A stretch of DNA of 64,000 nucleotides from Prostheceraeus crozeri (lineage: Eukaryota; Platyhelminthes; Polycladida; Euryleptidae), in assembly GCA_907163375.1 (NCBI GenBank), contig CAJQUW010001840.1:186001-250000 (forward strand), given 5' to 3'. A program made the position numbers and the translations under genes. Positions 31,835-42,007 of the stretch are shown here, piece after piece (within the stretch, counting starts at the first letter, position 1; every line of letters begins with the position of its first letter). The notes beneath the pieces were generated by a model. The model had not been told where the DNA came from and made no database searches. It saw only the letters and a list, made by a program, of their open reading frames with translations.

Positions 31835-32842
31835 CACTGTAAATCGCTGGATACGAAAATTACATACAAACACATACCAAAATCACATACAATTTGAAAC
31901 TAACATCTGATACGAGATGCTCGTATGTTTACAGAGACTTGGTATGTTTTTCATACCACATCTCACTTACTTTCGAATGTGATTGGTATGTAGCGATGCG
32001 AACTATTCTATCTGTGATTGGCTGTTTTACACTGAAATACGAGTTGTTGGTGTGTTTTATATACGAGACCCGATGCAAATTCATCCTTATTCGTATGCCT
32101 CTGGTATGTATTTCGTATGTACAGCTTTAAGTCACATAGCAAAAAATATATGTATTACATACTGCTGTCAAATAACTTTTCCCGGTAATACTAGTCGTGA
32201 ATAGCTTTTGTTTGATAGAGTGATATTTAACTAGATTAGATTTACTGTGAATTTTATGCTTCACGAGATTGTGGCCATTGCTACTTGTCTAACAACATTA
32301 ACAGGACGTTTAGTTAACTCTACTTTAAGAACCAAGGTGACAAACATCAATTCATTCAATCGTAATTTTTCGTGCAATCATGTTGACTTATATATCTCGT
32401 ACATAACTATTTTTGCGTTCATGAATTGTAATGTGTTTTTATTTCAAAATGTGCTTAATTTCAAAATTACATAGTGCATAATTGTTGATGGTTGAATACT
32501 TATTGATTCTTCATGAAATGCCTTAGACTTGCATGTACTAAAATAGAATTCAGTATTGTACGTTTGACTCTGGAATGTCATTCTTCTTTCTACTTGCAAA
32601 ACAGTTGTAACAATAGTGTTTTCTTTATTGACAAAAGGCCTTCAGTCAACATACTTTAGGCATCATTGATGCTTTCCTCTAACATTGTGCTGGTATGGCT
32701 TTAGCAAACTTAAAGCAAACCACATTTGAAATAACATTCGAAAAGCATACAAATATATATCAAGAGAATACCGAAATATACCAAAAAAATATTTTGGTAT
32801 GCATCCTTCGTATGTGATTGGTATCGAGCGATTTATACAATG
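31835..32842. mobile_element. MITE with CACTGTAAATCGCT ends (1008 bp)
   Basis: The left end CACTGTAAATCGCTGGATAC and the inverted right end CATTGTATAAATCGCTCGAT match over about 50 bp including repeated CATACCA/CACATAC words, and both are flanked by TA (31833-31834, 32843-32844). Open frames inside (31894, 32247) show no family motif. It shares its CACTGTAAA tip with the elements at 14349 and 48704. Confidence 0.75.
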
Positions 32843-32847
32843 TACTA

Positions 32848-34988
32848 CACCATTTTACCACCAAATTGGCAAAAATGCGCCACCAAATTGGCACAATGAG
32901 AACACCAAATTGGCAAATTGGGAACATCAAATTGACACATTTTTTACAAAACAAGTTGCTAAGTTATAAACATAATAAAGCAATGTATGATCTTGAATGG
33001 AACATGTCATTGCATCCATTCGTTCCATCATTTTGATATTTCATTTGACAGATGAATAGAAACGAATATTTTCGTCACTCTTCTTTCAGATACTATGTAA
33101 ATCGCACACCGGTTGATTGTATGTCAAATATATTAATGGCGACACAGTCAAGGAGATATCTATGATTCCCATGGTTTGAATAAGTAGGTGAGACAGTGAT
33201 TCCATAGCAACGAGTATGACAAATTCTCACTCGATAAATTGCTTCGTCATTTACAACCAGCATCATAAGACGAGATGGCACCGAGAAGAAATACATACAA
33301 GAAAACCTCCGAACAGCACAAACAACTGATTTTAGACGAAAAAGAAGCTGGAGGAGATCCCATTGGCCTTGCTCAACAGTTGGGTATTAACAAGAGAACG
33401 GCTTATAACATCCTCAAACGTCAGACAGCAACAATGAAACCGAGAGGTGGTAAAAGATTAAGTTGCTCGAAAGTAAATCAAGACATCAAGCATCGCTTAG
33501 TGCGCTACTTGGAGGATCATAATGATGCGACCTTAAAGGAGTTGGCGAGTTCCGTAAACAATGTTATTTCAACAAAGACTATAGCAAAAGTATTGGATGG
33601 CGAAGCTATGACAACTAAAATGATTCGACCTGAACCAATCGGCAAGAATACGCCTGAAAATATTGAGAAGCGGAAGGAGTTCGCTGAATACTATTTGGAA
33701 GATCATGGCTATCGTGTTCACGTGGATGAATCGAATTTCAATTTATTCACGAGGAGAAACATTGGTCGATCACCTAGAGGTCAAAGGGCCTATCGTAGGT
33801 TTTCACAACTCACGAGGGAAAAATGTCAATATTCTCCTCGCTGTGGATGATACCCAAGTAGTTCACTGGAAAAGCGTTGTTGGAAGTTGTAAGGAACCAT
33901 TTGTTGATTTCTTCACCGAGTTGAGTACGAAACTTGTAGAACAAAATGTAACTATTTACTTGGACAATGCACCCTCTCACAGAAAAGTTTCAAACTTCAT
34001 CAATGTTTGACAAAATCATATCATCGCGTTTTGATGCAGCTTAAAGTCCTGAACTCAATCCCGTGGAGGGTTGCTTCAATGTGATCAAATCATTTATTAA
34101 ATCACAAGTGCGAGGTTCTGATCCTCAAAACGACTTCGCAGCTAGCTGCTTCATCAGAAGGAAAAACTCTGGTGAGATATAGAGAGGAGAAGCTGGTGAG
34201 CTTGGCTGAGCCTGCAATCAATAATATCACACGGGAACATTTAAGAAATTTCTATCGACATGTGGATCAATGGATTTTGAAAGCAATAAAACTCCATTTC
34301 ATTTGCTGGTCAGTCGTGGTTCTTGTGAGAACTCCTCGTGTATGACGGTGCTAATTTCTACTTTTAATCGTTTGTTTAAGTCTTTCGTTCGAAAGTTATG
34401 AAGTTTTAATTTCTGAGTTTGAAAATATTCAATTACAAGCAATCAGTTCGTTTTTTATTCTGACCTTCATAATTATGGTGGGTTATGCGATAAATCATGT
34501 GAATTCGAACAATCAAGTCTGTGTAAAATAATTTGTTATTTCAATTCCTAATGATCCCGCAAGACTTGATAGAAAGCCTCAAGCTAATTTGACTAATGTA
34601 GATTCATTAGTACCTGAATTTTCATTGTCTTATACCTGATGATGATGATTACACATATTCGAGGTTTGAATGATCTAAAGCATGCTGCATAAATTGCTGC
34701 TAAAAACATGAATCAATTGTCTGCACATGTTAATGAAAAATAGAAATGAGGTGAAAATAAGAATGGGTGAGTGACAAACGATGTCTTGCTGTTCAATTTA
34801 TGATAAGGTACAATAAACTATTACATGAAATATGAATATTTTATGTATATAATTTCATTGTAAAATGAAAACAAGTTATGCCATTTTGGAAGCGCACTTT
34901 TGCTAATTTGGTGTTCCCACTGTGCCAATTTGGTGTTCTCATTGTGCCAATTTTGTGGCGCACTTTTGCCAATTTGGTGGTAAACTGG
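32848..34988 (+). mobile_element. Tc1/mariner-type transposon with long repeat-built ends (about 2.1 kb)
   Basis: The ends are inverted repeats of more than 100 bp built from three to four copies of CACCAAATTGGCA (32858-32940 and 34884-34980). The tips are CACCATTTTACCACC on the left and, read in inverse, CCAGTTTACCACC on the right, with TA beside each. It encodes a broken DDE_3 transposase. It starts within five bases of the end of the preceding MITE, so one probably landed on the TA duplication of the other. Confidence 0.8.
33275..34182 (+). pseudogene. IS630/Tc1/mariner-type (DDE_3) transposase, broken
   Basis: ATG 33275 opens 191 codons with an N-terminal helix-turn-helix domain (AQQLGINKRTAYNILKRQT, about 29-47) and a second HTH (TLKELASSVNNVISTKTI). 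The first catalytic Asp follows in HVDESNFNLF. A frameshift near 33780-33800 moves the reading to the frame with NVNILLAVDD...HWKSVVG and the second Asp in TIYLDNAPSH. A stop and another shift precede PELNPVEGCFNVIKSFIK, which carries the final Glu and ends at 34182. All three acidic residues survive but in different frames: at least two frameshifts and one stop. It resembles the long-TIR Tc1/mariner relatives found in marine invertebrates; the exact subfamily is not fixed. Confidence 0.8.
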
Positions 34989-35291
34989 TATGCATTTATT
35001 ACAAGACAAAAATGCATATTTCATTGGAATAATATCTGTAGCGTAATGCAACCTTGTATATTAAACAGCGATAGAATGAATTGGCTACTGCAAGTGCACA
35101 TGTTAAAGTTTCAAATTCATCTTGGCCGGAGCAGATTGTTTTTTTGCAAACAAAATGCTTGTAAAACAACAAATACTGCATCAGTTTTGCACTCCTACCC
35201 TCAATATAAATGTACATTTTTACATACTGCTTTCACCACTGAAAACAGAGAACAAAATATGACAAAATGTTTTTTATTTGAAGAATGCAAA
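34989..35291. other. intergenic, nothing recognised
   Basis: About 300 bp between the transposon end and the MFS pseudogene's last codon; no feature supported. Confidence 0.4.
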
Positions 35292-36629
35292 TCATTGACA
35301 GATTGAATCAGTCAAATCTATGTTTAGCATTTCATCTGCAGCAGTCATTTCTCGAATCGTGTTGTCTTTGAATGTCAGCCATTTTGGTGTGAATAATGCA
35401 GCTCCTAAGCAACCTACGATACTAACTTAAAGGAAACTCAAATGATATGAAGGATTAATTTCATACATGTATATCAAAGCTGCAAATGGACTGCCTGACA
35501 TTCTGCCAAATCCTCCGAACAATGCACCCTATTAACAGGCCGTTGGCAAGGTTTTCAGCTCCAACAATGTGCATTATAGCTTCTGCAAACACACCATGAG
35601 CACCAACGCCAATCCCACAAAGTCCACACATTACAGCTATATTCCAACATATTCTTGAAGAAAGCAGAAAGTGATGTTTACTATACCTGTCATTGCCCAG
35701 AATGCCATGAATATGAATTCGACGTGCAATTTAGAGCATGAGGCAATTAGTCCTGTTAAAATTCTGCCTGACAAGTTCCCAATGCCAATAATAGATGGTA
35801 AAAAGGTGATATTAGTTTTATTAAAGCCAAGAAGAGCACCGAAGTTTGTTACATGACTGTAGAAAACGCCAATACGCGAATCAAGTGCACGATTCCATAT
35901 CAGAAACAGAAGAGAACCCAATGAGGATTTTTGAACATTCTCAAGCTGCGACCTCGTTCCTTGCAGGCTTTGGCGATAAAGAAAGATAAATTTCTAGGTT
36001 TAGCAGTAGATTTCTCATCATTTGCTTTAGCATTAAAAATGCGTGGGGACATCAGAATTGCCGCAATAACCAGCATATTGAGATTCATCGCTCCCATGAT
36101 AAAAAATCCTCCTTGCCACGTGTACTCATCATTTGCTACTTGAAGAATCGGAGGATATATGAACTGACCGAGACCAGTCCCACAGCTCACTGCTCCCAAT
36201 ACGATGACAAGAACGATGTTTAAGAAAATATTGGGCAAGCACCGAATACACGGAATAATAACCGAAAGCAAAGCCGAAGCCAGCTACAACACCATACAAG
36301 ATTAGAATGGTGACCGAATTATCGACGAAATAACACGAAATAAGACCAAAAGTAGAAATAATGCATCCAACTACAATAGTCCGATGAGCTCCAAGCATGC
36401 TAGCGAGAGCATTAGTTACTTCTCAACTTAAGAAGAAGATAAATGTGCTGAGATTGACTGCCCAAGCTGTTAAAGTTGGTGGTTCTTGAAACTCATTTAA
36501 GAATGTCGTGTACATAATTGAGCTTGTACTCGTTAGCCCTACCGTAAAGAGCAATGAAAATATTCCAGAAATCATCGCAACAAATACCCATCCGTTGTCA
36601 ACATCAAGAGATGAAACTGTGTCCGCCAT
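35292..36629 (-). pseudogene. SLC16-like MFS transporter pseudogene, inverted paralogue of 832-2142
   Basis: ATG at 36629 begins MADTVSSLDVDNGWVFVAMI, which aligns with the DGVWAFVVMI start of the gene at 832. Collinear pieces continue through PTLTAWAVNLS, LGAHRTIVVGCIISTFGLIS, LYGVVAGFGFAFGYY, GTGLGQFIYPPILQVANDEY, NPHWVLFCF, IGNLSGRILTGLIASCSKLH and WLTFKDN, ending at TGA 35292-35294. At least four breaks separate them: a loss or stop after STFIFFLS, shifts near 36220-36270 and 35910, and loss of frame in the penultimate helices, around 35530-35640. Like its relative it has no introns. It is older than the copy at 832 by its number of breaks. Where that copy has a stop after LISC, this one reads Tyr, which identifies the lost codon. 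Confidence 0.88.
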
Positions 36630-36717
36630 AGGGACATGCAATCACTGCAACTGATAGAACATGTATTTTCACATAGAAAATATGTGATAGAAGACTGTCA
36701 TCACGGTATATATATTT

Positions 36718-37637
36718 TTGGATATTTTAATCATTCGAAAAGAAAGCCGTGTTATTACTGATATGCATTATAAATCTACGGACACTCATCAATACTTGCG
36801 TTTCGAATCTTGTCATCCCCATCATATCAAGCGTGCTATTCCATATAATTTGGCCAGACGAATCCGCACCATCGTAAATGATGATATTTTACGTGATAAA
36901 CGCCTAAATGAATTAAGAATATTTCTTCAGAATCAAGGATATCCTTTTAATTTGATTGAAGATGGTATAAAAGATCTTTATCTGTGAGTCGTGCTTTTCT
37001 GCTAGAGCAACAAAACAAAAATAAGAATAATACCGATGAATTCAATACTATTGATTTTGTTCATGCTCATAATCCAAACAATGTAAATATTATTCCTATC
37101 GTTAATCATATAAATTCTTTACTTCTTGATGATCCTCAAACTAAAAGTATTTTTGAACAAAAACAATTCATTGTAAGTAAACGTCAACCTAAAAATATTA
37201 AACCAATAATCTGTAAATCTAAATTTGAGTCTAATGAACAATTCTGTGTAAGAAAGTGCAACAATTTGAGATGCGGAACCTGCGAATATATTATGACTGG
37301 TGATTCATTTGATTTTAAGGTAAAGATTTTTAAAGTGAAAAGTAACATGTCATGTGAAACAAGAAATGTAATTTATGTAATTAGTTGTTGTGGTTGTGGT
37401 GAATATTATATCGGCGAAACAGGAAATACGATCCGTGCTAGAGTGAGGGTACACAAGCAACAAATAAGTCATCCAATATACAGACAAATACATCTAAGTG
37501 AGCATATTGAATCTTGTGGTAAATCCCGTTTTTATATATTTCCCTTTTATAAGATTTTTGATGATGATATATATACACGTAAGAACAAAGAAAAATACTT
37601 AATAAATATTTTCCATCCTACTCTCAATTGTACATAA
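36718..37637 (+). mobile_element. Penelope-like element, RT end plus GIY-YIG endonuclease, one break
   Basis: The first frame (36718-36987) carries the PLE segment KSTDTHQYLRFESCHPHHIK that follows the reverse transcriptase palm, and a thumb-like helix region. The second (36984-37637) is 217 codons with a linker, a CNNLRCGTCEYI cysteine motif, and a GIY-YIG domain: VIYVISCCGCGEYYIGETGN, then IRARVRVHKQQISH and HIESCG. The RT proper is missing, so the copy is 5'-truncated. The two frames adjoin at 36985, so only one break is evident. A 3' region with CACCTGAAGAAGG...CCAGAAAGCGCTCG at 37802-37850 looks like the PLE 3' end. The element begins about 90 bp from the MFS pseudogene start. Confidence 0.8.
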
Positions 37638-38217
37638 TCTGTATTGTATATCTACATTTTACTTTTTTTATATTATATCTATTGATTCTTATTCCACGAT
37701 TAGAGAATTTCGATGATATACTTCTGAATACAATATTTCTTTGTTGTCAGTTTTCTATGCATGCATGTACATTGAAATTCAAATTTTTCTAACATGTCAC
37801 TATTTGTTATGCACCTGAAGAAGGAAATATATTCCAGAAAGCGCTCGTGCGAATTAATAGTTTGAAGTTTTTTCATTCATTATTTTATTATATATAATTC
37901 CAATTGCTGTGTTTCTCTTTCAATATTTGTTATACAGAAGAAAAGTTCAAAAATGGAAATTTATATCAATCAATGAAAAACGGCACCTGAAACATATCTA
38001 GGTATTAAAAAGATGTTAATAGCCCGACCTGTTTCTGTCAATCTCTTGACTTGTCAAGGGCCGAAATGATATTTATTTCAAACTTATAAGCAGATATATC
38101 AATTAACATAGAAGGAGACGCTAAAATCAGTCAACACAAAATCATAAACTAGAAATATCTATCGACAGGAATAGATATAAATAAATGAATCTGTTCACTT
38201 GGAGTACCATGACTTAT
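37638..38217. other. PLE 3' flank, no gene
   Basis: The first 220 bp probably belong to the preceding Penelope-like element (see 37802-37850). The remainder shows nothing that can be named. Confidence 0.35.
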
Positions 38218-38700
38218 TCAAGGAGGGCTATATTGACACACATCAGTTCTTGCTCTTCTATATATCTTTCCACAATTAGAAGGTAACTGTAAAATAGGAA
38301 TTACGTAAAATGAGGGGTTATAGTTAGTAGCAAAGAAAATACATGTTTGCTGACATAAAGAACTCTGTACTTTGGGTCTTTTATTTGTTGTCGGTGATTT
38401 CTTATTCTGGATCGGATTGTGTCCCCTGTTTGCCTCAGATGCACACATACAGTTCATCGAATCTTCGGCTTCGTAATGCATAAATGACATCCATCGAATT
38501 GCAATTCATATTCGATCTGATATGGAATTCTTTTACTTTTTGATTCTTTTTTAAAACGAATTGTACTGTCAACAATAATGGAAGCGCAACATTGGCATCT
38601 TTCGTTTCCACATTTCGTTACCCCAACCAATGGAATTCTGTTTATTTTGGATAAAATTTGCAATAGAGACTATGGCTGTTTATCAAAAGGTTTAATTGAA
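38218..38700 (-). mobile_element. Penelope-like element, GIY-YIG end, broken
   Basis: On the minus strand the PLE linker VTKCGNERCQCC...IRFKKESK (38590-38520) is followed by RQTGDTIQSRIRNHRQQIKD (about 38440-38380) of the GIY-YIG domain and a worn tail. It has a few breaks. It lies on the far side of the piggyBac derivative from the reverse transcriptase piece at 41270-41960, in the same orientation, so the two may be halves of one PLE that was split by the piggyBac insertion. They are also similar in being heavily decayed. Confidence 0.55.
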
Positions 38701-38716
38701 TGATTTGTTTGAAAAA

Positions 38717-41250
38717 TGTTCCCACAACGGGAGCATGGTAGTCAGGGGGGTTGTGCACTAGAAAATCACGACAAAATTTTTCTGTTGGAAATTTGTCTAT
38801 AGTTGGTCGGCTCTTTTGATTCATGCTCTGCAAGTATTTTTATCTTGCACGTGCGGCTACTTGAGTGAAATTTCCGCGAAGATTGACTGTAAATTTGATA
38901 TTTCTGTGAGTTACATGCTGCAGAAAGTGGTTGTAAGTGTACACGTGCATGCATGTTTATTTTGAGTGTGATAAATCAAAGCTCCGCCGAAGAAACGGCG
39001 AAACAGTGTAAATGAAACACACAAGTCTCTCTGACCTTTGACTGTGCCTTGCACTTGCATCAACAATTGGGTCGTAGAGGGCAATCCCCAAATCCTCAGG
39101 CAGACTATCACATTGTTAACAACTTCATGGTACTGAGGATATCGGACAATTTTGATACATTGAGAGATAGGAGTTTCCACAGTATAGTCAAGCTGCTGAA
39201 CATAGATATTTTCTGTATTCCAGTCTTCTCACGAGTTCACAGTCTTTCTCTACCATATTGTGCGGTGACAGTTGCTATTTTGAATCAGTGTGCTCAACAA
39301 AGTCATTTTCTCGTCTGCTTGAGAATAGTTCGGCGAATCTCATTATGGTGAAGAAATTGAAGTTGGATGAAGTTGTTGCAATGCTAGAAGATGACGAGTC
39401 GTTTGTGAATGCAGACATTGCAATACAGCCACCTGGAGATGGAGATTGTTCAGAGGAAGACAGTGCAGATGAGGACGATTTTGACATCAATCGATTGAGC
39501 GGCAATCAGCTATTGGCCGAGGCTGACGTTCGAATAAAATTCGGTGATCGAATATCTGATACCATGGATGATGATTCACAAAGTGAGTCCTTGGGAGATG
39601 CCTTGCAGACTAACTCTATCCAAGACGACAGCATTCATAGAGGACGTTTGAGTGATGAAAAGCCTCCACTGCTGACTGATTTGAGATGGACTAATCGTGA
39701 CATCAAATCAAGGAATTCACAGAGCACACCTGAAGTGAACCACTTAGAGGAAATTGGGACACCTCTCTCTCTGCTCGAATTGTTCTTTGATGATATGTTG
39801 CTCTCAGACATTGTTGACTTTACAACGTTATACGCATGAAGAGAGAAAAGTGACACAGAGTTTGGCATCACAAAGGAAAAATTTATAGTTTGGGTAAAAT
39901 ATATATAAAGTTTGGGTACTTACAGAAGTTTACGAGTATGTGATTCAATTCGAACCCTACCAAGGGGCTAAAACAGGGCGGCATATCTCGACAACAACAA
40001 CATGGGGACTAGGTGAGCATATTGTTTTGAATCTAATGGAGCGCTTACCTCCAGGTCAAAGCTACCATGTATACATGGATAACTATTTTACTTCATTCCG
40101 GTTGCTTTCCTATCTCGGAACAAGGGGTATTAGTGTAGCTGGCGCAATCAATAAGAAAAAATTGAGCAAGTGTGATATCATGGGTAACAAAGATCTTGAG
40201 AAAAAAGAACGAGGTCATGTGGAACAGGTGACTGCAGAACAGGATTCGACAACTAAAACAGTTGCAGGTTGGAATGACAACCGAGCTGTCTAGATTGCCT
40301 CCAACAAGAAATGTACAAAGATGGAGCAAGATTGAGCGAAAGTATATTCAAGTGTCGCAGCCAAACCTATTCCATTGCTACAACCAGTGCATGGGATACG
40401 TCGATAGAATGGACCAAAATGTTGCAAAGTATGGAATCGGAATTCGCATGAAGAATGGTGGTGGGCTCCATTCGCATGGATGCTGGATGTGGCCTTGCAA
40501 AACTCTTGGATTCTTTATCGCATCAATAAGTCATGTGACAGTGCTCAACTAAGTTTGCTGGACTTCCGACGTGAAGTCGTGAGCTCCATCCTTCTGAAAT
40601 ATAAAACCAGTCGAAAGCGATCATATTCCTCTGCTGCAATTTGCAATGTTCCTTCAGAGGTTCGATTTGATGATGTGAAGCATTATCAAACTCCCGCACA
40701 AAAGCAGGGGAGATGCAAAGTCTGCAAAACGAACTCTAGAAGATGTTGTGCAAAGTGCCGAGTAAATTTGCATGATGAGTGTTTTGAAGTGTTCCATCGA
40801 TGCTGACTTAAGTTATGTGTGCTATGTCTTCTTGTATTTCGCTAGTGGGCGCGCTTGAGATCACCTACACGCATAAAGCAGTTTACAGACTTGGTATAAC
40901 ATTTGAATTTCAAACTGATAATACAGGTTTCTATGATTGATTCTGAGTTTTCATTCTAGCAGATCTCATGATTTTGACACTTTTTATCATAGTTGAAGTA
41001 TAGTCAATCAAACATGTCATCATATCGTGAGCAGATATTTCATAATTACATGTTATGAAAAAATATCGCAATTTTCATAGACAGACTCTCTGCCGCCCAT
41101 GTTCCCGCCATGGGAACATTTACAAAAAAATCAATATATTTTTCTGCAGTGATGTGATATCTTTTTCAATGTCATTCCGTTTCTTTTTGGATCAAGGCAA
41201 TGTAATGCAAGCAGGTTTGAGATCATTTTACGTAGTTGGTCGCTAATGGG
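38717..41250 (+). mobile_element. piggyBac copy 2: deletion derivative, left end unclear
   Basis: The right end GTTGGTCGCTAATGGG (ending 41250) followed by TTAA is a plausible piggyBac terminus. A 21-bp interrupted palindrome ATGTTCCC, GCCAT, GGGAACAT lies at 41099-41119. The same ATGTTCCC arm with a near-matching partner (ATGTTCCC, ACAAC, GGGAGCAT) occurs at 38717-38737 and probably marks the left subterminal zone, although no matching left tip was found. The transposase inside lacks its centre. Confidence 0.6.
39345..40806 (+). pseudogene. piggyBac transposase with internal deletion (PGBD2/3-like)
   Basis: From ATG 39345 an acidic N terminus (CSEEDSADEDDFD) is followed by LRWTNRDIKSRN and LELFFDDMLLSDIVDFTTLYA, then a stop at 39837. 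The central roughly 200 residues, including the first catalytic Asp, are missing: the next recognisable part is YVIQFEPYQGAKTG and YHVYMDNYFTSFRLLSYLG (second Asp, about 40080). A frameshift near 40260 leads to PPTRNVQRWSKIERK, QPNLFHCYNQCMGYVDRMDQ (third Asp) and a second near 40475 to LQNSWILYRIN and the C-terminal cysteine motif GRCKVCKTNSRRCCAKCRVN, ending at 40806. It thus carries one large deletion, two frameshifts and a stop. Confidence 0.85.
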
Positions 41251-41269
41251 TTAACCATGAATTGCAAAA

Positions 41270-41960
41270 TAGATTCCAATCATTTGGGTTAAACATTTCC
41301 TTAGTATATATCCTCCGTATACATCTTTTCCGTATACATACATCCGTATACATTATTATTCCTCCGTATACATCTTTTCTTCTAAAAATCCCATCGTCAA
41401 ATTTGCATAACTTGGAGCGATTTTGGTCTCCATTGCAGTGCCTGAAATCTGTAAGTAAATTTGGGATTAAAGTTAAAGTAATCATTTTTCAAGATTATTT
41501 GAGCAACCTCCATGATGAATTCGGGTTTGAAATCTTTCGTCAATCATATGTCTGTTTTTAGACAACCAATATTCAATTGCAATTGAACCTAAGGGATGAT
41601 CAATGTTAGTGTACAAGGATATAATGTCAATTGTCAAAGGATACAAAATGTGAATCATTCGAGATACTTTCAGATAATATAGAGATGAAATCAAGTGTCT
41701 TTGCAATGGCTTTTCAAAGTTGAAACGAGTGGCTTTAGAATTTCGTCTAGAAAATAACTTAGATGACTTGTACGAGCGTTCACACTAGATATGATTGGTC
41801 GAAATTTGATATTAGTTGGATATTATACTTTCAAGTATCCAAAATCATCTACCTCTTTGTTTTCCATATATTCTTGAATTGTAGGAGCGTTCAGTCTAGT
41901 GTGAACGCTCCTACAAGTCATCTAAGTTATTTTCCAGACGAAATTCTGAAGCCACTCGTA
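41270..41960 (-). mobile_element. Penelope-like element, reverse transcriptase piece, with fold-back 5' end
   Basis: Minus-strand pieces read DIISLYTNIDHPLGSIA (about 41640-41590, the SLYTNIP palm block) and [20 protein letters not shown], then GFLEEKM (about 41455-41380, the PLE GTAMGTKMAPxYANLFM signature). Sequence stops being PLE-like at the piggyBac end (41250). The 5' part folds back on itself (41725-41959). A few breaks separate the blocks. It is 5'-truncated and dead. Confidence 0.75.
41725..41959. repeat. fold-back repeat, 65-bp arms, with a nested 13-bp hairpin
   Basis: 41725-41789 is the near-exact reverse complement of 41895-41959. Inside it, GTAGGAGCGTTCA (41881-41893) pairs with TGAACGCTCCTAC (41902-41914), so the word GAGCGTTCA occurs three times in alternating orientation. 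Confidence 0.9.
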
Positions 41961-42007
41961 ACAATGAATTGGTTGTTTGTTGATAGTAAGCATGGACGTG
42001 AGCTTAA

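Noticed and set aside
37750-38000. Hammerhead ribozyme in the PLE 3' region
   Set aside because: No CUGAUGA core with a matching GAAA partner and stems was found by eye.
38560-38720. Left tip of piggyBac copy 2
   Set aside because: No TTAA followed by CCCATTAGCGACC-like sequence was found; only the subterminal palindrome at 38717 hints at the left end.
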